NCBI GenBank assembly: GCA_945870505.1
Contig: CAMBSN010000012.1
Coordinates: 1 to 47,071 of the forward strand
Length of the DNA stretch: 47,071 nt
Direction of reading: 5' to 3'
From: Candidatus Kuenenia stuttgartensis
Lineage (GTDB): Bacteria > Planctomycetota > Planctomycetia > Pirellulales > UBA1268
The notes under the pieces are model-generated. The model ran no database searches, was not told where the DNA came from, and saw only the letters and a list, made by a program, of their open reading frames with translations. A program made the translations under genes and the position numbers. Shown here piece after piece: positions 37,804 through 46,471 of the stretch; the stretch's first letter is position 1; every line of letters starts with the position of its first letter.

Positions 37804-38172
37804 TCAGGCGGAGATCGACGCGATCCGAATCTTGGTCGAGATCGACCGATGGCCGGTGCGGCGGCGATAGTTCTTGCGGCGGGCGAACTTCTGCACGTAG
37901 ATCTTCTCGCCCTGCACGAGGCCGACGACCTCGGCCTTCACCGACGCGCCCTTCACCTTTGGCTTGCCGATCGTGAGCTTGCCAGCCTTGCTCACGGCGA
38001 GCACGTCTTCAAACACCACCTCGCTGCCGGCGGGCAGATGGCGGAAGTCGATCTCGAGTTCCTGCCCCGCCATCACGCGGTACTGGCGACCACCGTCGAC
38101 GACGATGGCGTATTCGTGGGCGGCGCCCTCCATAGAGGAAGCAGAATCAGCGGCGGGGGAGGCCTTGGCCAT
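37804..38172 (-). CDS. rplU: 50S ribosomal protein L21
   Basis: YAIVVDGGRQYRVMAGQELEIDFR...VFEDVLAVSKAGKLTIGKPKVKGASVKAEVVG...KIYVQKFARRKNYRRRTGHRS. Confidence 0.95.
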   Translation of the reverse strand: MAKASPAADSASSMEGAAHEYAIVVDGGRQYRVMAGQELEIDFRHLPAGSEVVFEDVLAVSKAGKLTIGKPKVKGASVKAEVVGLVQGEKIYVQKFARRKNYRRRTGHRSISTKIRIASISA

Positions 38173-38330
38173 GGGTGCAGGTCCGTAAAAAGCGTCAAAA
38201 AACTGTCAAACCGAGCCCTGTACGATATCGTCGCCGGCAGGACGGGTCGAGAGGTCAGGTTTCCAGCCGGAAAATCCCGGTGCCCGGGGCTCTGCCGGGC
38301 CATTGTTCCTCGTTCGCCAGCTGGCCTGCC

Positions 38331-39938
38331 GTGACGCCATCCCCCCCACCTCCGTCGCCGTCCCGCGAATCGCTGCTGGCCCGCCTGCGGTCGGCTGACG
38401 TGTTTGACCTGATCGTTGTGGGCGGCGGGGCGACCGGCCTCGGCACCGCCCTCGACGCTGCCGCCCGCGGCTTTTCGACGCTGCTCGTTGAGGCCGAAGA
38501 CTTCGCCAAGGGGACGTCGAGCCGGGCGACGAAGCTCGTCCACGGCGGCGTGCGGTATCTCGCGCAGGGCAACGTGTCGCTCGTCCGGGAGGCGCTTCAT
38601 GAACGAAAGCTGCTCCTCGACAACGCCCCGCACCTCGCCCAGCCCCTTCCCTTCCTCGTGCCGGCCTACGGCGTCGCGGGCCGGTTCTGGGATCTGCCGT
38701 TCTATGGGATCGGCTTGGCGATCTACGAAGCGCTCTCGGGATCCGAGCGGCTCGGCCGCGTGGGCCTGCTCGGTCGCAAGCGGGCCTTGGCCGCCGCGCC
38801 GGGCCTGGAGTCGAAGCGACTCGCCGGCGCAATCCGCTACTGGGACGGCCAGTTCGATGACGCCCGGTTTGCCGTCGCCCTCGCCCGCACGGCGATCGAT
38901 GAAGGCGCGATCGTGCTCAACTACTGCCGCGCGAGGCGGCTGATCATGGAGGGCGGGGGCGTTGCGGGCGTCGGCATCGAAGACCGTGAGACGGGCGAGT
39001 GCTTCGAAGTCCGCGGCCGCTGCGTGATCAATGCCACCGGCGTCTGGGTCGATGCTCTGCGGAAGCTCGACGAGCCTGCGGCGGCCGACCTCGTAGCGCC
39101 CAGTCAGGGCGTGCACCTGGTCGTCGACCGCGACCGGTTTCCGTCATCGAGCGCCATGCTCGTGCCGAAAACGGCCGATGGCCGCGTGCTCTTCGCAGTG
39201 CCGTGGCTCGGGAAGGTGATCCTCGGCACGACCGACACGCCCCGACATGACACACCCCTCGAGCCGCGTCCCTTCGCCGAAGAGATCGACTTCATCCTCA
39301 CGGAGGCTGGCCGCCGGCTCGCCGCGCCTCTCACTCGATCCGACGTCCGTTCGGCTTGGGCCGGCCTGCGGCCGCTCGTGAAGCCCGCTGCAGGTGGGCG
39401 CGACACGAAGCGGATCTCACGGGAGCACACGGTCGAGGTCTCGCCGCACGGGCTGGTGAGCGTCACGGGCGGCAAGTGGACGACCTACCGGGCGATGGCG
39501 GAGAGCGTGCTCGACGCCTGCATGAGCCACGGCTTGCTGCCCAACCGCCCCGCAGGCGTGACGCGGCACCTGCGACTCATCGGGGCGCCGCCGCGCGGCA
39601 CCGCTACGGTCTCCATCACCGAACCGCCGGGCCCGCACCTCTACGGCACCGAAGCGGCCCTTCTCGCCACACTGCCCGGCGCCGAGCGGATGCTGTTGCC
39701 TGGGTTCAGCGAGGCAATGGTCCGCTTTGCGGCCCGACACGAACTCGCCCGCTCCGTGGAAGACGTGCTCGCCCGCCGCTCGCGATGGCTCTTCCTCGAC
39801 GCCCGGCGCGCCGCCGATGCGGCCGAGCCGGTCGGGGCCATCCTCCGCGACGAACTGGGCGAGCGGTTCGATGCCGCCGCGTCGGCAGGCGAGTTCACGC
39901 GGCTCGCGGAGGCGTACCGCATACTACCGCTCCCGTAG
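38331..39938 (+). CDS. glpD: FAD-dependent glycerol-3-phosphate dehydrogenase
   Basis: FDLIVVGGGATGLGTALDAAARGFSTLLVEAEDFAKGTSSRATKLVHGGVRYL; VTGGKWTTYRAMAE; likely GTG start at 38331. Confidence 0.93.
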   Translation: MTPSPPPPSPSRESLLARLRSADVFDLIVVGGGATGLGTALDAAARGFSTLLVEAEDFAKGTSSRATKLVHGGVRYLAQGNVSLVREALHERKLLLDNAPHLAQPLPFLVPAYGVAGRFWDLPFYGIGLAIYEALSGSERLGRVGLLGRKRALAAAPGLESKRLAGAIRYWDGQFDDARFAVALARTAIDEGAIVLNYCRARRLIMEGGGVAGVGIEDRETGECFEVRGRCVINATGVWVDALRKLDEPAAADLVAPSQGVHLVVDRDRFPSSSAMLVPKTADGRVLFAVPWLGKVILGTTDTPRHDTPLEPRPFAEEIDFILTEAGRRLAAPLTRSDVRSAWAGLRPLVKPAAGGRDTKRISREHTVEVSPHGLVSVTGGKWTTYRAMAESVLDACMSHGLLPNRPAGVTRHLRLIGAPPRGTATVSITEPPGPHLYGTEAALLATLPGAERMLLPGFSEAMVRFAARHELARSVEDVLARRSRWLFLDARRAADAAEPVGAILRDELGERFDAAASAGEFTRLAEAYRILPLP

Positions 39939-40110
39939 CACAGGTTTTCAACCTGTGCCGATCTTCTGCGCAGGTTGAAAACCTACGCTACTCACCACCC
40001 CCGGTAGCACAGGTTTTCAACCTGTGCCGATCTTCACCGCAGGTTGCCAACCTGCGGCTACGATTGGCCGATCACTTGCGCCCCGTAGCACAGGTTTTCA
40101 ACCTGTGCCG
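39935..40110. repeat. Array of five palindromic repeat copies
   Basis: Three gtagcacaggttttcaacctgtgccg units alternating with gcgcaggttgaaaacctacgct and ccgcaggttgccaacctgcggctac. Confidence 0.92.
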
Positions 40111-40194
40111 TCCTGTGCCGTCCGCAGCTCGTTTGCACGGGCAGCGCGGGCTTCGGTATCTTCCGACTCCCATCTCGCAGGAGCACGCCCACCC

Positions 40195-41451
40195 ATGATC
40201 CACATCCATCCCTTCGCCGCTCTCCGCCCAACCGCCGCCCATGCCGCCGAGGTCGCCAGCGATCCCTACGACGTGATCTCGACCGAGGAGGCGCGCGAGC
40301 GGGCCGCCGGCAAGCCGCGATCGTTTCTGCACGTGGTTCGCTCCGAAATCGATCTGCCGCCGGAGACCGACTGCCACGCGGCCGCGGTCTACGAACAGGC
40401 CGACCGAAACCTGCAGGCGATGATCGCCGCAGGCTCGCTGCTCCGTGATCCCGAGCCCGGCCTCTATCTCTACCGGCAGATTAGGAACGGTCAGGCCCAG
40501 CTGGGGATCGTGTGCTGCGTCGAGGCGGAACAGTACCGCTCGGAAGACATTCGTAAGCACGAGAAGACACGGCCCGACAAGGAGGACGACCGCACCCGGC
40601 ATCTGCTCGTCACCGCGTGCCATGCCGAGCCGGTGTTTCTCTGCTTTCGCGACCGGCAGCTCGCCGGCAGCACGCTCGCCGCGCGGATGCAGGCCGATCT
40701 GGCGTCTGCCCCGCTCTTCGACTTCGTCGCGGCCGATGGAGTTCAGCACACCGGCTGGAAGGTGCCCGCACCGGCCCCGTATCTCGAGGCGTTTCGCGGG
40801 CTCGACCTGCTCTACATTGCCGACGGCCACCACCGCTCCGCCGGTGCTGAGCGGGCGGCGACGGCGTCGGCGAAGGCGAACCCGCGGCACACCGGCGGCG
40901 AGGAATACGGCCGCTTCCTCGCCGTCGTCTTTCCGCACGACCAACTCCGTATCCTTCCCTACAACCGCGTCGTCAAAGATCTCGCCGGCCTCACGCCCGA
41001 GCAGTTTCTCGAACGGCTCCGGGCCGTTGGCGACATGCGGCCGTCACAGTCGGGCGAACCGGACCACCGGGGCACGGTGCGGGTGTTCGTGAATGGCAGC
41101 TGGTGGTCGCTCGAGTTCCCCGAGGCGTCGATCGACCGGGCCGACCCGATCGCCAGCCTCGACGTCTCGCTCCTCCAAGACCGCGTCCTGGCCCCGATCC
41201 TCGGGATCGGCGATCCCCGAACCGATTCCCGGATCGAGTTCGTGGGCGGCATCCGCGGCTGCGACGAACTAGAACAGCGGGCCGGCCGGGGCGGCGCCGC
41301 TTTTTCCATGCATGCCACGAGCCCCGACGAACTGCTCGCCGTGGCCGACGCGGGCGAGATCATGCCGCCGAAGAGCACCTGGTTTGAGCCCAAGCTCCGC
41401 AGCGGCCTGTTCGTCCACGAGTTCGAACGAATCGCCGGCGCCCGGGTCTGA
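40195..41451 (+). CDS. DUF1015 family protein
   Basis: IHPFAALRPTAAHAAEVASDPYDVIS...FLHVVRSEIDLP...IRKHEKTRPDKEDDRTRHL...YIADGHHRSAGAERAA. Confidence 0.93.
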   Translation: MIHIHPFAALRPTAAHAAEVASDPYDVISTEEARERAAGKPRSFLHVVRSEIDLPPETDCHAAAVYEQADRNLQAMIAAGSLLRDPEPGLYLYRQIRNGQAQLGIVCCVEAEQYRSEDIRKHEKTRPDKEDDRTRHLLVTACHAEPVFLCFRDRQLAGSTLAARMQADLASAPLFDFVAADGVQHTGWKVPAPAPYLEAFRGLDLLYIADGHHRSAGAERAATASAKANPRHTGGEEYGRFLAVVFPHDQLRILPYNRVVKDLAGLTPEQFLERLRAVGDMRPSQSGEPDHRGTVRVFVNGSWWSLEFPEASIDRADPIASLDVSLLQDRVLAPILGIGDPRTDSRIEFVGGIRGCDELEQRAGRGGAAFSMHATSPDELLAVADAGEIMPPKSTWFEPKLRSGLFVHEFERIAGARV

Positions 41452-41491
41452 TCCCGGTTCGTGCAAGCCGAAGGCCGTAAGGCCTCGGGCA

Positions 41492-41586
41492 AAAACGGTG
41501 ACAGCCACCTTTTGTCTGTAGACCCCGGCCTTTGGCCGGGGCCGTGTCGCCTGCGGCGACCGGCAAAAGGTGGCTGTCACCGTTTT
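41492..41586. repeat. 22-bp perfect inverted repeat enclosing two hairpins
   Basis: aaaacggtgacagccacctttt (41492-41513) / aaaaggtggctgtcaccgtttt (41565-41586); inner ccccggcc-ttt-ggccgggg (41523-41541) and gtcgcc-tgc-ggcgac (41546-41560). Confidence 0.95.
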
Positions 41587-41605
41587 CACGCGCGGGCACT
41601 TCCGC

Positions 41606-43207
41606 TTATGGAAACCGCACGCTTCGACCGCTCGAGTCCCAGGCGTCAAACACCAGGTGCTCGGGAGACACGCCGTCCTTGCCGACAACGTGCAGCTGGA
41701 TGTGCGTCCGGTCTTCGAACTGGGTGATCTCCCGCCGCTTGCGGTTGTTGATCCAGGTGGCGACCTCGTCGTGCACCGTGATGTTCAGCCGGGTCACGTC
41801 GTCGCGAGACTCCGAGAGGTGGAGCGTCCGCATCACCTCGATCGCCATGCTCTCGGCCGTCTTCACGGTGCCCGTGCCGGTGCACGTGGGGCAATCGCGG
41901 AAGATGCTCTTGCGGAGCGACGGACGGATTCGCTGCCGCGTCATCTCGATCAGCCCGAAGGGGCTCGTCCGCAGGATCTTCGTGCGGGCCCGGTCGCGTT
42001 TCATCGCCTCGTGGATCGCTTTCTCGACACCGCGGCGGTACTTCTCCTTCCGCATGTCGATGAAGTCGTTGACGATCACGCCGCCGAGGTCGCGAAGCCG
42101 AAGTTGCCGGGCAATCTCCTTGGCCGCGATCAGGTTCATCTGGTAGGCATTTTCCTCAGCGCTCTTCTCGGTGCGGAATGATCCCGAGTTGACGTCGATC
42201 GCCACCAGGGCTTCCGTCTGGTCGATGACGATCGATCCGCCGCCCTTGAGCGGCACTTTCCGCTGATGGATCCGCCCGATCTCCTCCTCCAGGCCGTAGC
42301 GATGGAAGAGCGGCTCCTTGCCCTCGTAGAGTTGCAGCCGCGGGGCGTACTTCGGCATCACGAGTTCCAGAAACTCCTTGGCCCGCTCGTAGGCGGCCGG
42401 CTCGTCGATCAGGATCCGCGCCACGTCCTCCGTGAACATGTCACGGATCGTGCGGATGATCATGTCGCTTTCCTGGTAGATATCGATCGGGGCGGAGTAT
42501 TTCCGCATCCGCTTCACGATGCTCTTCCAGAGCCGCAGGAGGTAGGCCATGTCGCGGGCCATCTCCGACTTCGTCCGCTCGGTGCCAGCCGTGCGGACCA
42601 CGAAGCCCACGCCCTTCGGCGGCTTGAGGTCGAGCATGATGTCGCGGAGCACCCGGCGATCCCGCTCGTCGTCGATCTTCTTGGAAATGCCCACGCGTCC
42701 CAGCGGCGGCATCAGCACGAGGTACCGCCCGGGGATCGAGATGTAGGTCGAGAGGGTCGGCCCCTTCGTGCCGAAGCCCTCCTTGATCACCTGCACGAGC
42801 ACCTCGTCGCCCCGGCGGAGGACATCCTGGACCGGCGGCTTCACTCGCGGCCGGTCGCCGAGCCGCGGCTTCCGTCGGGCCCGCGCCGCCTCATCCCCGC
42901 TGGCCTCGGCCGTCTTGCCGGAGGGATCGACGAGGTCGAATGCCTTGTCGGGATCGAGGCCGCCCTGCCGGTAGTACTGCGGCTCCACGTCGCTGATGTG
43001 AAGGAAGCCGTTGCGGCCCACGCCGAAGTCGACGAACGCCGCCTGGATCGAAGGCTCAATGTTGACGATCCGCCCCTTGTAGATATTACCGACGAGGTTG
43101 TCCTGGCTGGTCCGCTCCACGTAGAGCTCCTCCAGCACCCCGTCTTCCATGATCGCGATCCGGCACTCCTCCGGCTGCGACACGTTGATCAGCATTTCCT
43201 GTTTCAT
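41606..43207 (-). CDS. rng: Ribonuclease G/E family
   Basis: MLINVSQPEECRIAIMEDGVLEELYVER...GNIYKGRIVNIEPSIQAAFVDFGVGRNGFLH...AIDVNSGS...LGGVIVNDFIDM...CPTCTGTG. Confidence 0.95.
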   Translation of the reverse strand: MKQEMLINVSQPEECRIAIMEDGVLEELYVERTSQDNLVGNIYKGRIVNIEPSIQAAFVDFGVGRNGFLHISDVEPQYYRQGGLDPDKAFDLVDPSGKTAEASGDEAARARRKPRLGDRPRVKPPVQDVLRRGDEVLVQVIKEGFGTKGPTLSTYISIPGRYLVLMPPLGRVGISKKIDDERDRRVLRDIMLDLKPPKGVGFVVRTAGTERTKSEMARDMAYLLRLWKSIVKRMRKYSAPIDIYQESDMIIRTIRDMFTEDVARILIDEPAAYERAKEFLELVMPKYAPRLQLYEGKEPLFHRYGLEEEIGRIHQRKVPLKGGGSIVIDQTEALVAIDVNSGSFRTEKSAEENAYQMNLIAAKEIARQLRLRDLGGVIVNDFIDMRKEKYRRGVEKAIHEAMKRDRARTKILRTSPFGLIEMTRQRIRPSLRKSIFRDCPTCTGTGTVKTAESMAIEVMRTLHLSESRDDVTRLNITVHDEVATWINNRKRREITQFEDRTHIQLHVVGKDGVSPEHLVFDAWDSSGRSVRFP

Positions 43208-43252
43208 CGGTTTTCCCTTCTCTGTTCGCCGCCCCGGAAGGGCGGCGGGGCA

Positions 43253-44992
43253 CTAGGCCCCGGTTTGGGCAAGCAGGCGACGCAACTGGTCGCGCAGGTA
43301 GGCCTTCACCTCCTGCGCCCCGTACATCGACAGCGCCTTGTCGGCGACGAGGCGGCAATCGGCGGCCGAAACGCTTCGGCACACCTGCTTCACTTCCGGA
43401 ACGGCGCTCGCCGGCACGCTCAGCTGCCGCAGGCCCAGTCCCAGAAGCAGCTGCGTGAACATCACGCTGCCGCTCATCTGACCACACACATTGGCCGGCA
43501 CGCCGGCCTCCCGCGCCACGTCCAGCGAGCGGCGCAACAGCCGCAGCACCGCTGGATCGCAGGCGTTGTACAAGTCTGCAACCTCCTTGTTGCCCCGGTC
43601 GACCGCCAGCGTGTACTGGATCAGGTCGTTGGTGCCGACCGAGACGAAATCGACCTCCTTGATGAAGGCATCGAGCATCATCACGGCGGCCGGCGTCTCG
43701 ACCATCATCCCCACCGGCATCTTCGGGTTGAATGCGATGCCGTGTTCGGCGAGATCCTCCATCACGTCGGCGAGCACCATCCGGGCCTGCCGCAGCTCGA
43801 CGATCGTGGAGATCAGTGGAAACATCACGCGGACGTCGCCTAGGGCGCTGGCCCGGAGAATCGCCCGCAACTGCGTGCGGAAGACCGGCAGTTGCCGCAG
43901 GGAGAGGCGGATGCTCCGTAGGCCAAGGCAGGGATTCCGCTCCTCCTCGGGCGTCGTCTCGGTGAGCATCTTGTCGGCGCCGAGGTCGAGCGTGCGAATC
44001 ACCACCGGCTTGCCGCCCATCGCGTTGACGACCGAACTGTAGGCCTTGTAGTGATCCTCCTCGGTCGGCTCCCGCCTGCTCGTCAGGTAGAGAAACTCGG
44101 TGCGGTAGAGGCCGATGCCGTCGCAGCCGCGGCTGATGCACTGCTCCACTTCGCTGGGAAACTCGATGTTTCCCATGATCTGGATGCGGACGCCGTCGGT
44201 GGTCTCGGCAGGCAGGTCGCGGAGCCGGTCGAGCCGCGCTGCCACGTGCTTCGCGGCCTCCTCCTCGAGGCGATACTGGGCGATCGTCTCCTCGTCGGGC
44301 TGGAGGATGATCACGCCCTGGTTGCCGTCGAGGATCACCGGCTCGCCGCCAGACACGTCGGCCAGGAACGGGCCCACACCGACGACCGCCGGAATCTCGA
44401 GCCCCTCGGCCACGATCGCGGTGTGGCTGCCCGGCCCGCCGAGTTCGGTGGCGAAGCCCTTCACCAGCCGGCGATCGAGATTCGCGGTCTCGCTCGGCGT
44501 GAGGTTGTGGGCCAGCACCACCACGGGCTGCGAGATCGCCGCGAGCGTTTCCCGCCGCTGGCCCAGCAGGTTTCGCAGGAGGCTTTTCTCCAGGTCGTAG
44601 ATGTCGTGCGCCCGCTGGGCGATATGGTTGTCGAGATTTTGGAAGGCCTTGGCGTAGCGGCGGAGCGTACGGCTCACCGCATATTCCGGCCACCAGTTTC
44701 GGTCGCGAACGGCACTGGTCAGCTCCTCCTGGAGCTTCGGGTCGTGAAGCATCGCCAGATGCGCCTCGAAGATCGCGGCGTACTGGTCGCCCAGTTCAAC
44801 GCGGATGGCGTCGCGATTTCGCTCCACTTCGCCGGTGGTCTCAGCCACAGCCGCGGCCAGGCGGGCAAGCTCCGTGTCAACGGCGCTCCGCTCCACGAAG
44901 CGGCGCGGGATGCGAAAGCCCTCGCTGTCAAGGACGAGCGCCTCGCCGATCGTGACGCCGGGTGAGACGGCGATGCCTTGGAGTTTGAGCAT
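43253..44992 (-). CDS. ptsI: Phosphoenolpyruvate-protein phosphotransferase (PTS EI)
   Basis: GGPGSHTAIVAEGLEIPAVVG, GIGLYRTEFLYL, VIRTLDLGADK, RNPCLGLRSIRLSL, VSVGTNDLIQYTLAVDRGN, VCGQMSG. Confidence 0.97.
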   Translation of the reverse strand: MLKLQGIAVSPGVTIGEALVLDSEGFRIPRRFVERSAVDTELARLAAAVAETTGEVERNRDAIRVELGDQYAAIFEAHLAMLHDPKLQEELTSAVRDRNWWPEYAVSRTLRRYAKAFQNLDNHIAQRAHDIYDLEKSLLRNLLGQRRETLAAISQPVVVLAHNLTPSETANLDRRLVKGFATELGGPGSHTAIVAEGLEIPAVVGVGPFLADVSGGEPVILDGNQGVIILQPDEETIAQYRLEEEAAKHVAARLDRLRDLPAETTDGVRIQIMGNIEFPSEVEQCISRGCDGIGLYRTEFLYLTSRREPTEEDHYKAYSSVVNAMGGKPVVIRTLDLGADKMLTETTPEEERNPCLGLRSIRLSLRQLPVFRTQLRAILRASALGDVRVMFPLISTIVELRQARMVLADVMEDLAEHGIAFNPKMPVGMMVETPAAVMMLDAFIKEVDFVSVGTNDLIQYTLAVDRGNKEVADLYNACDPAVLRLLRRSLDVAREAGVPANVCGQMSGSVMFTQLLLGLGLRQLSVPASAVPEVKQVCRSVSAADCRLVADKALSMYGAQEVKAYLRDQLRRLLAQTGA

Positions 44993-45179
44993 CGGGCGCA
45001 GTCCGCCCGCCGGCAGCGGAGGCCCTCACGGGAGATCGCGCAGCCCGCCAAGGCGGGGGCGATCGACATCCCGGGGTCTCGCGCCTGGCAGTTGGTCGCG
45101 GCTCCTTCGGTGGTTGTGGTCGTGTTGGTTGGACCGCGGCGAACGGGGGCCGTGATCGGCCCCGAACACGTTCTCCGGG

Positions 45180-45524
45180 TCAGGATTCCTGGTCGTTCTC
45201 GTGTTCGTTGAAGCGGCTCTCGAACAGGCTGCCGATGGCATCGAGCGCCTCGCGGGCATCCGGCCCGGTCGCCTCCACCACCAGCCTGGTGCCCGCCTCG
45301 GCGGCGAGCGTGAGAAGTTCGAGAATGCTTTTTCCGTCGGCCCGTTGCGAATCGTTGACGAAGGCGATCCGCGACTGCCACTTCCGCGCCTCGCGGGCGA
45401 GCAGGTCGGCAGGGCGGGCGTGCAGGCCTGCCGCATTCACCACGACGACCTCGCGCGAGACGGTCTCCTCTTGCTGGAGGCCGCCGGCGGCGGCGCGAAC
45501 GGATTCGGGGCTTTCTGCGTTCAT
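45180..45524 (-). CDS. ptsH: HPr phosphocarrier protein
   Basis: VVVNAAGLHARPADLLAREA (His site) and GKSILELLTLAAEAGTRLVVEATG (Ser region). Confidence 0.92.
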   Translation of the reverse strand: MNAESPESVRAAAGGLQQEETVSREVVVVNAAGLHARPADLLAREARKWQSRIAFVNDSQRADGKSILELLTLAAEAGTRLVVEATGPDAREALDAIGSLFESRFNEHENDQES

Positions 45525-45525
45525 G

Positions 45526-46002
45526 TCAGGACACCACGCCGTGGCTGTCCGCCTCTTCGAGCAGATGCTGGATATCGACCGGCTCCTTCGCGGCCTTCAG
45601 CAGCCGGCAGAACGAGTCGTCGCGGAGTTGCCGCGAGATGTTCTCGAGGGCGCGGAGGTGGTCGCCGGGCCGATCGGGAGGCGAGACGAGCAGGAAGAAC
45701 AGTTGCACGGGCTCGCCGTCGAGGCTCTGGAAGTCGATGCCCTGCTGGCTGACGGCCACCGTGCCCACGAGTTTGTTGACACTGGGGTGCTTCGTGTGGG
45801 GTACGGCCACGCCACGGCCGATACCGGTGCTGCCGAGGTCCTCCCGCTTCATGATCGCCTTCACGATCCCCTCGAGGTCGCCGGCGGCGATCTTCCCCGC
45901 ATCGACGAGCGACTGCGACATCTCGCGAATCACGCCCTCCTTGGTGGCGGCGTGAACGTGCGAGCGGACCGCATCGGCGGCGACGAAATCGGAGAACTTC
46001 AT
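45526..46002 (-). CDS. ptsN: PTS EIIA (Ntr/fructose type)
   Basis: GSTGIGRGVAVPHTKHPSVNKLVGTVAVSQQGIDFQSLDGEPVQLFFLLVSP. Confidence 0.92.
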   Translation of the reverse strand: MKFSDFVAADAVRSHVHAATKEGVIREMSQSLVDAGKIAAGDLEGIVKAIMKREDLGSTGIGRGVAVPHTKHPSVNKLVGTVAVSQQGIDFQSLDGEPVQLFFLLVSPPDRPGDHLRALENISRQLRDDSFCRLLKAAKEPVDIQHLLEEADSHGVVS

Positions 46003-46047
46003 GCGTGATGCCGTGTCGGAAGGTGGATGGCGGATGCTGGCCGCGTT

Positions 46048-46368
46048 TCAGGACCGGCGACTCGACTGCACATGTTTGTGGTCGCGAATCTTTTCCTTGT
46101 GCTTGCGGAGCTGCTGCTCCATTTTCTGCACCGCGCCGTCGACGCTCCGCCAGAGCTGGGGGGACGCCTCGTGGCTGACGAGTTCGTGGAAGTGCTCGGA
46201 CGAGGCCACGATCTCCACCGCGGGCAGAGACGAGTTTTGCAGGTCAACCGTCACGCTCAGAGCCGTCAGCCGGTCGAAATACCGCGTCAACCGCGACACC
46301 TTCGACTCGATCTTCGACTGCGAGGCCGGGCTCAGCTGGCCGTGCCGTGCGGAAACTCTGGTCTGCAC
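46048..46368 (-). CDS. hpf: Short ribosome hibernation promoting factor (GTG start)
   Basis: MQTRVSARHGQLSPASQSKIESKVSRLTRYFDRLTALSVTVDLQ...; AGGAG upstream of GTG. Confidence 0.8.
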   Translation of the reverse strand: MQTRVSARHGQLSPASQSKIESKVSRLTRYFDRLTALSVTVDLQNSSLPAVEIVASSEHFHELVSHEASPQLWRSVDGAVQKMEQQLRKHKEKIRDHKHVQSSRRS

Positions 46369-46471
46369 GCAAACGCTCCTCAAGGTTGGAAAAGCAGGAG
46401 CCGGGAGCATATCACCCGCAGTGGCGCCCCAGCAATTCACACTGCGGAAACGTCGTGCAGGGGCGCGAAAC

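Noticed and set aside
39935-40110. Possible CRISPR array
   Set aside because: Repeats are short palindromes in alternating orientation with no unique ~30-40 bp spacers, and no cas genes nearby
39356-40198. ORF-encoded repeated peptide 'VAQVFNLCRSS'
   Set aside because: Just the translation of the palindromic DNA repeat in an out-of-frame ORF; not a repeat protein
43086-44693. 535 aa minus-strand ORF
   Set aside because: Out-of-frame shadow of ptsI; Arg/Gly-rich with no domain
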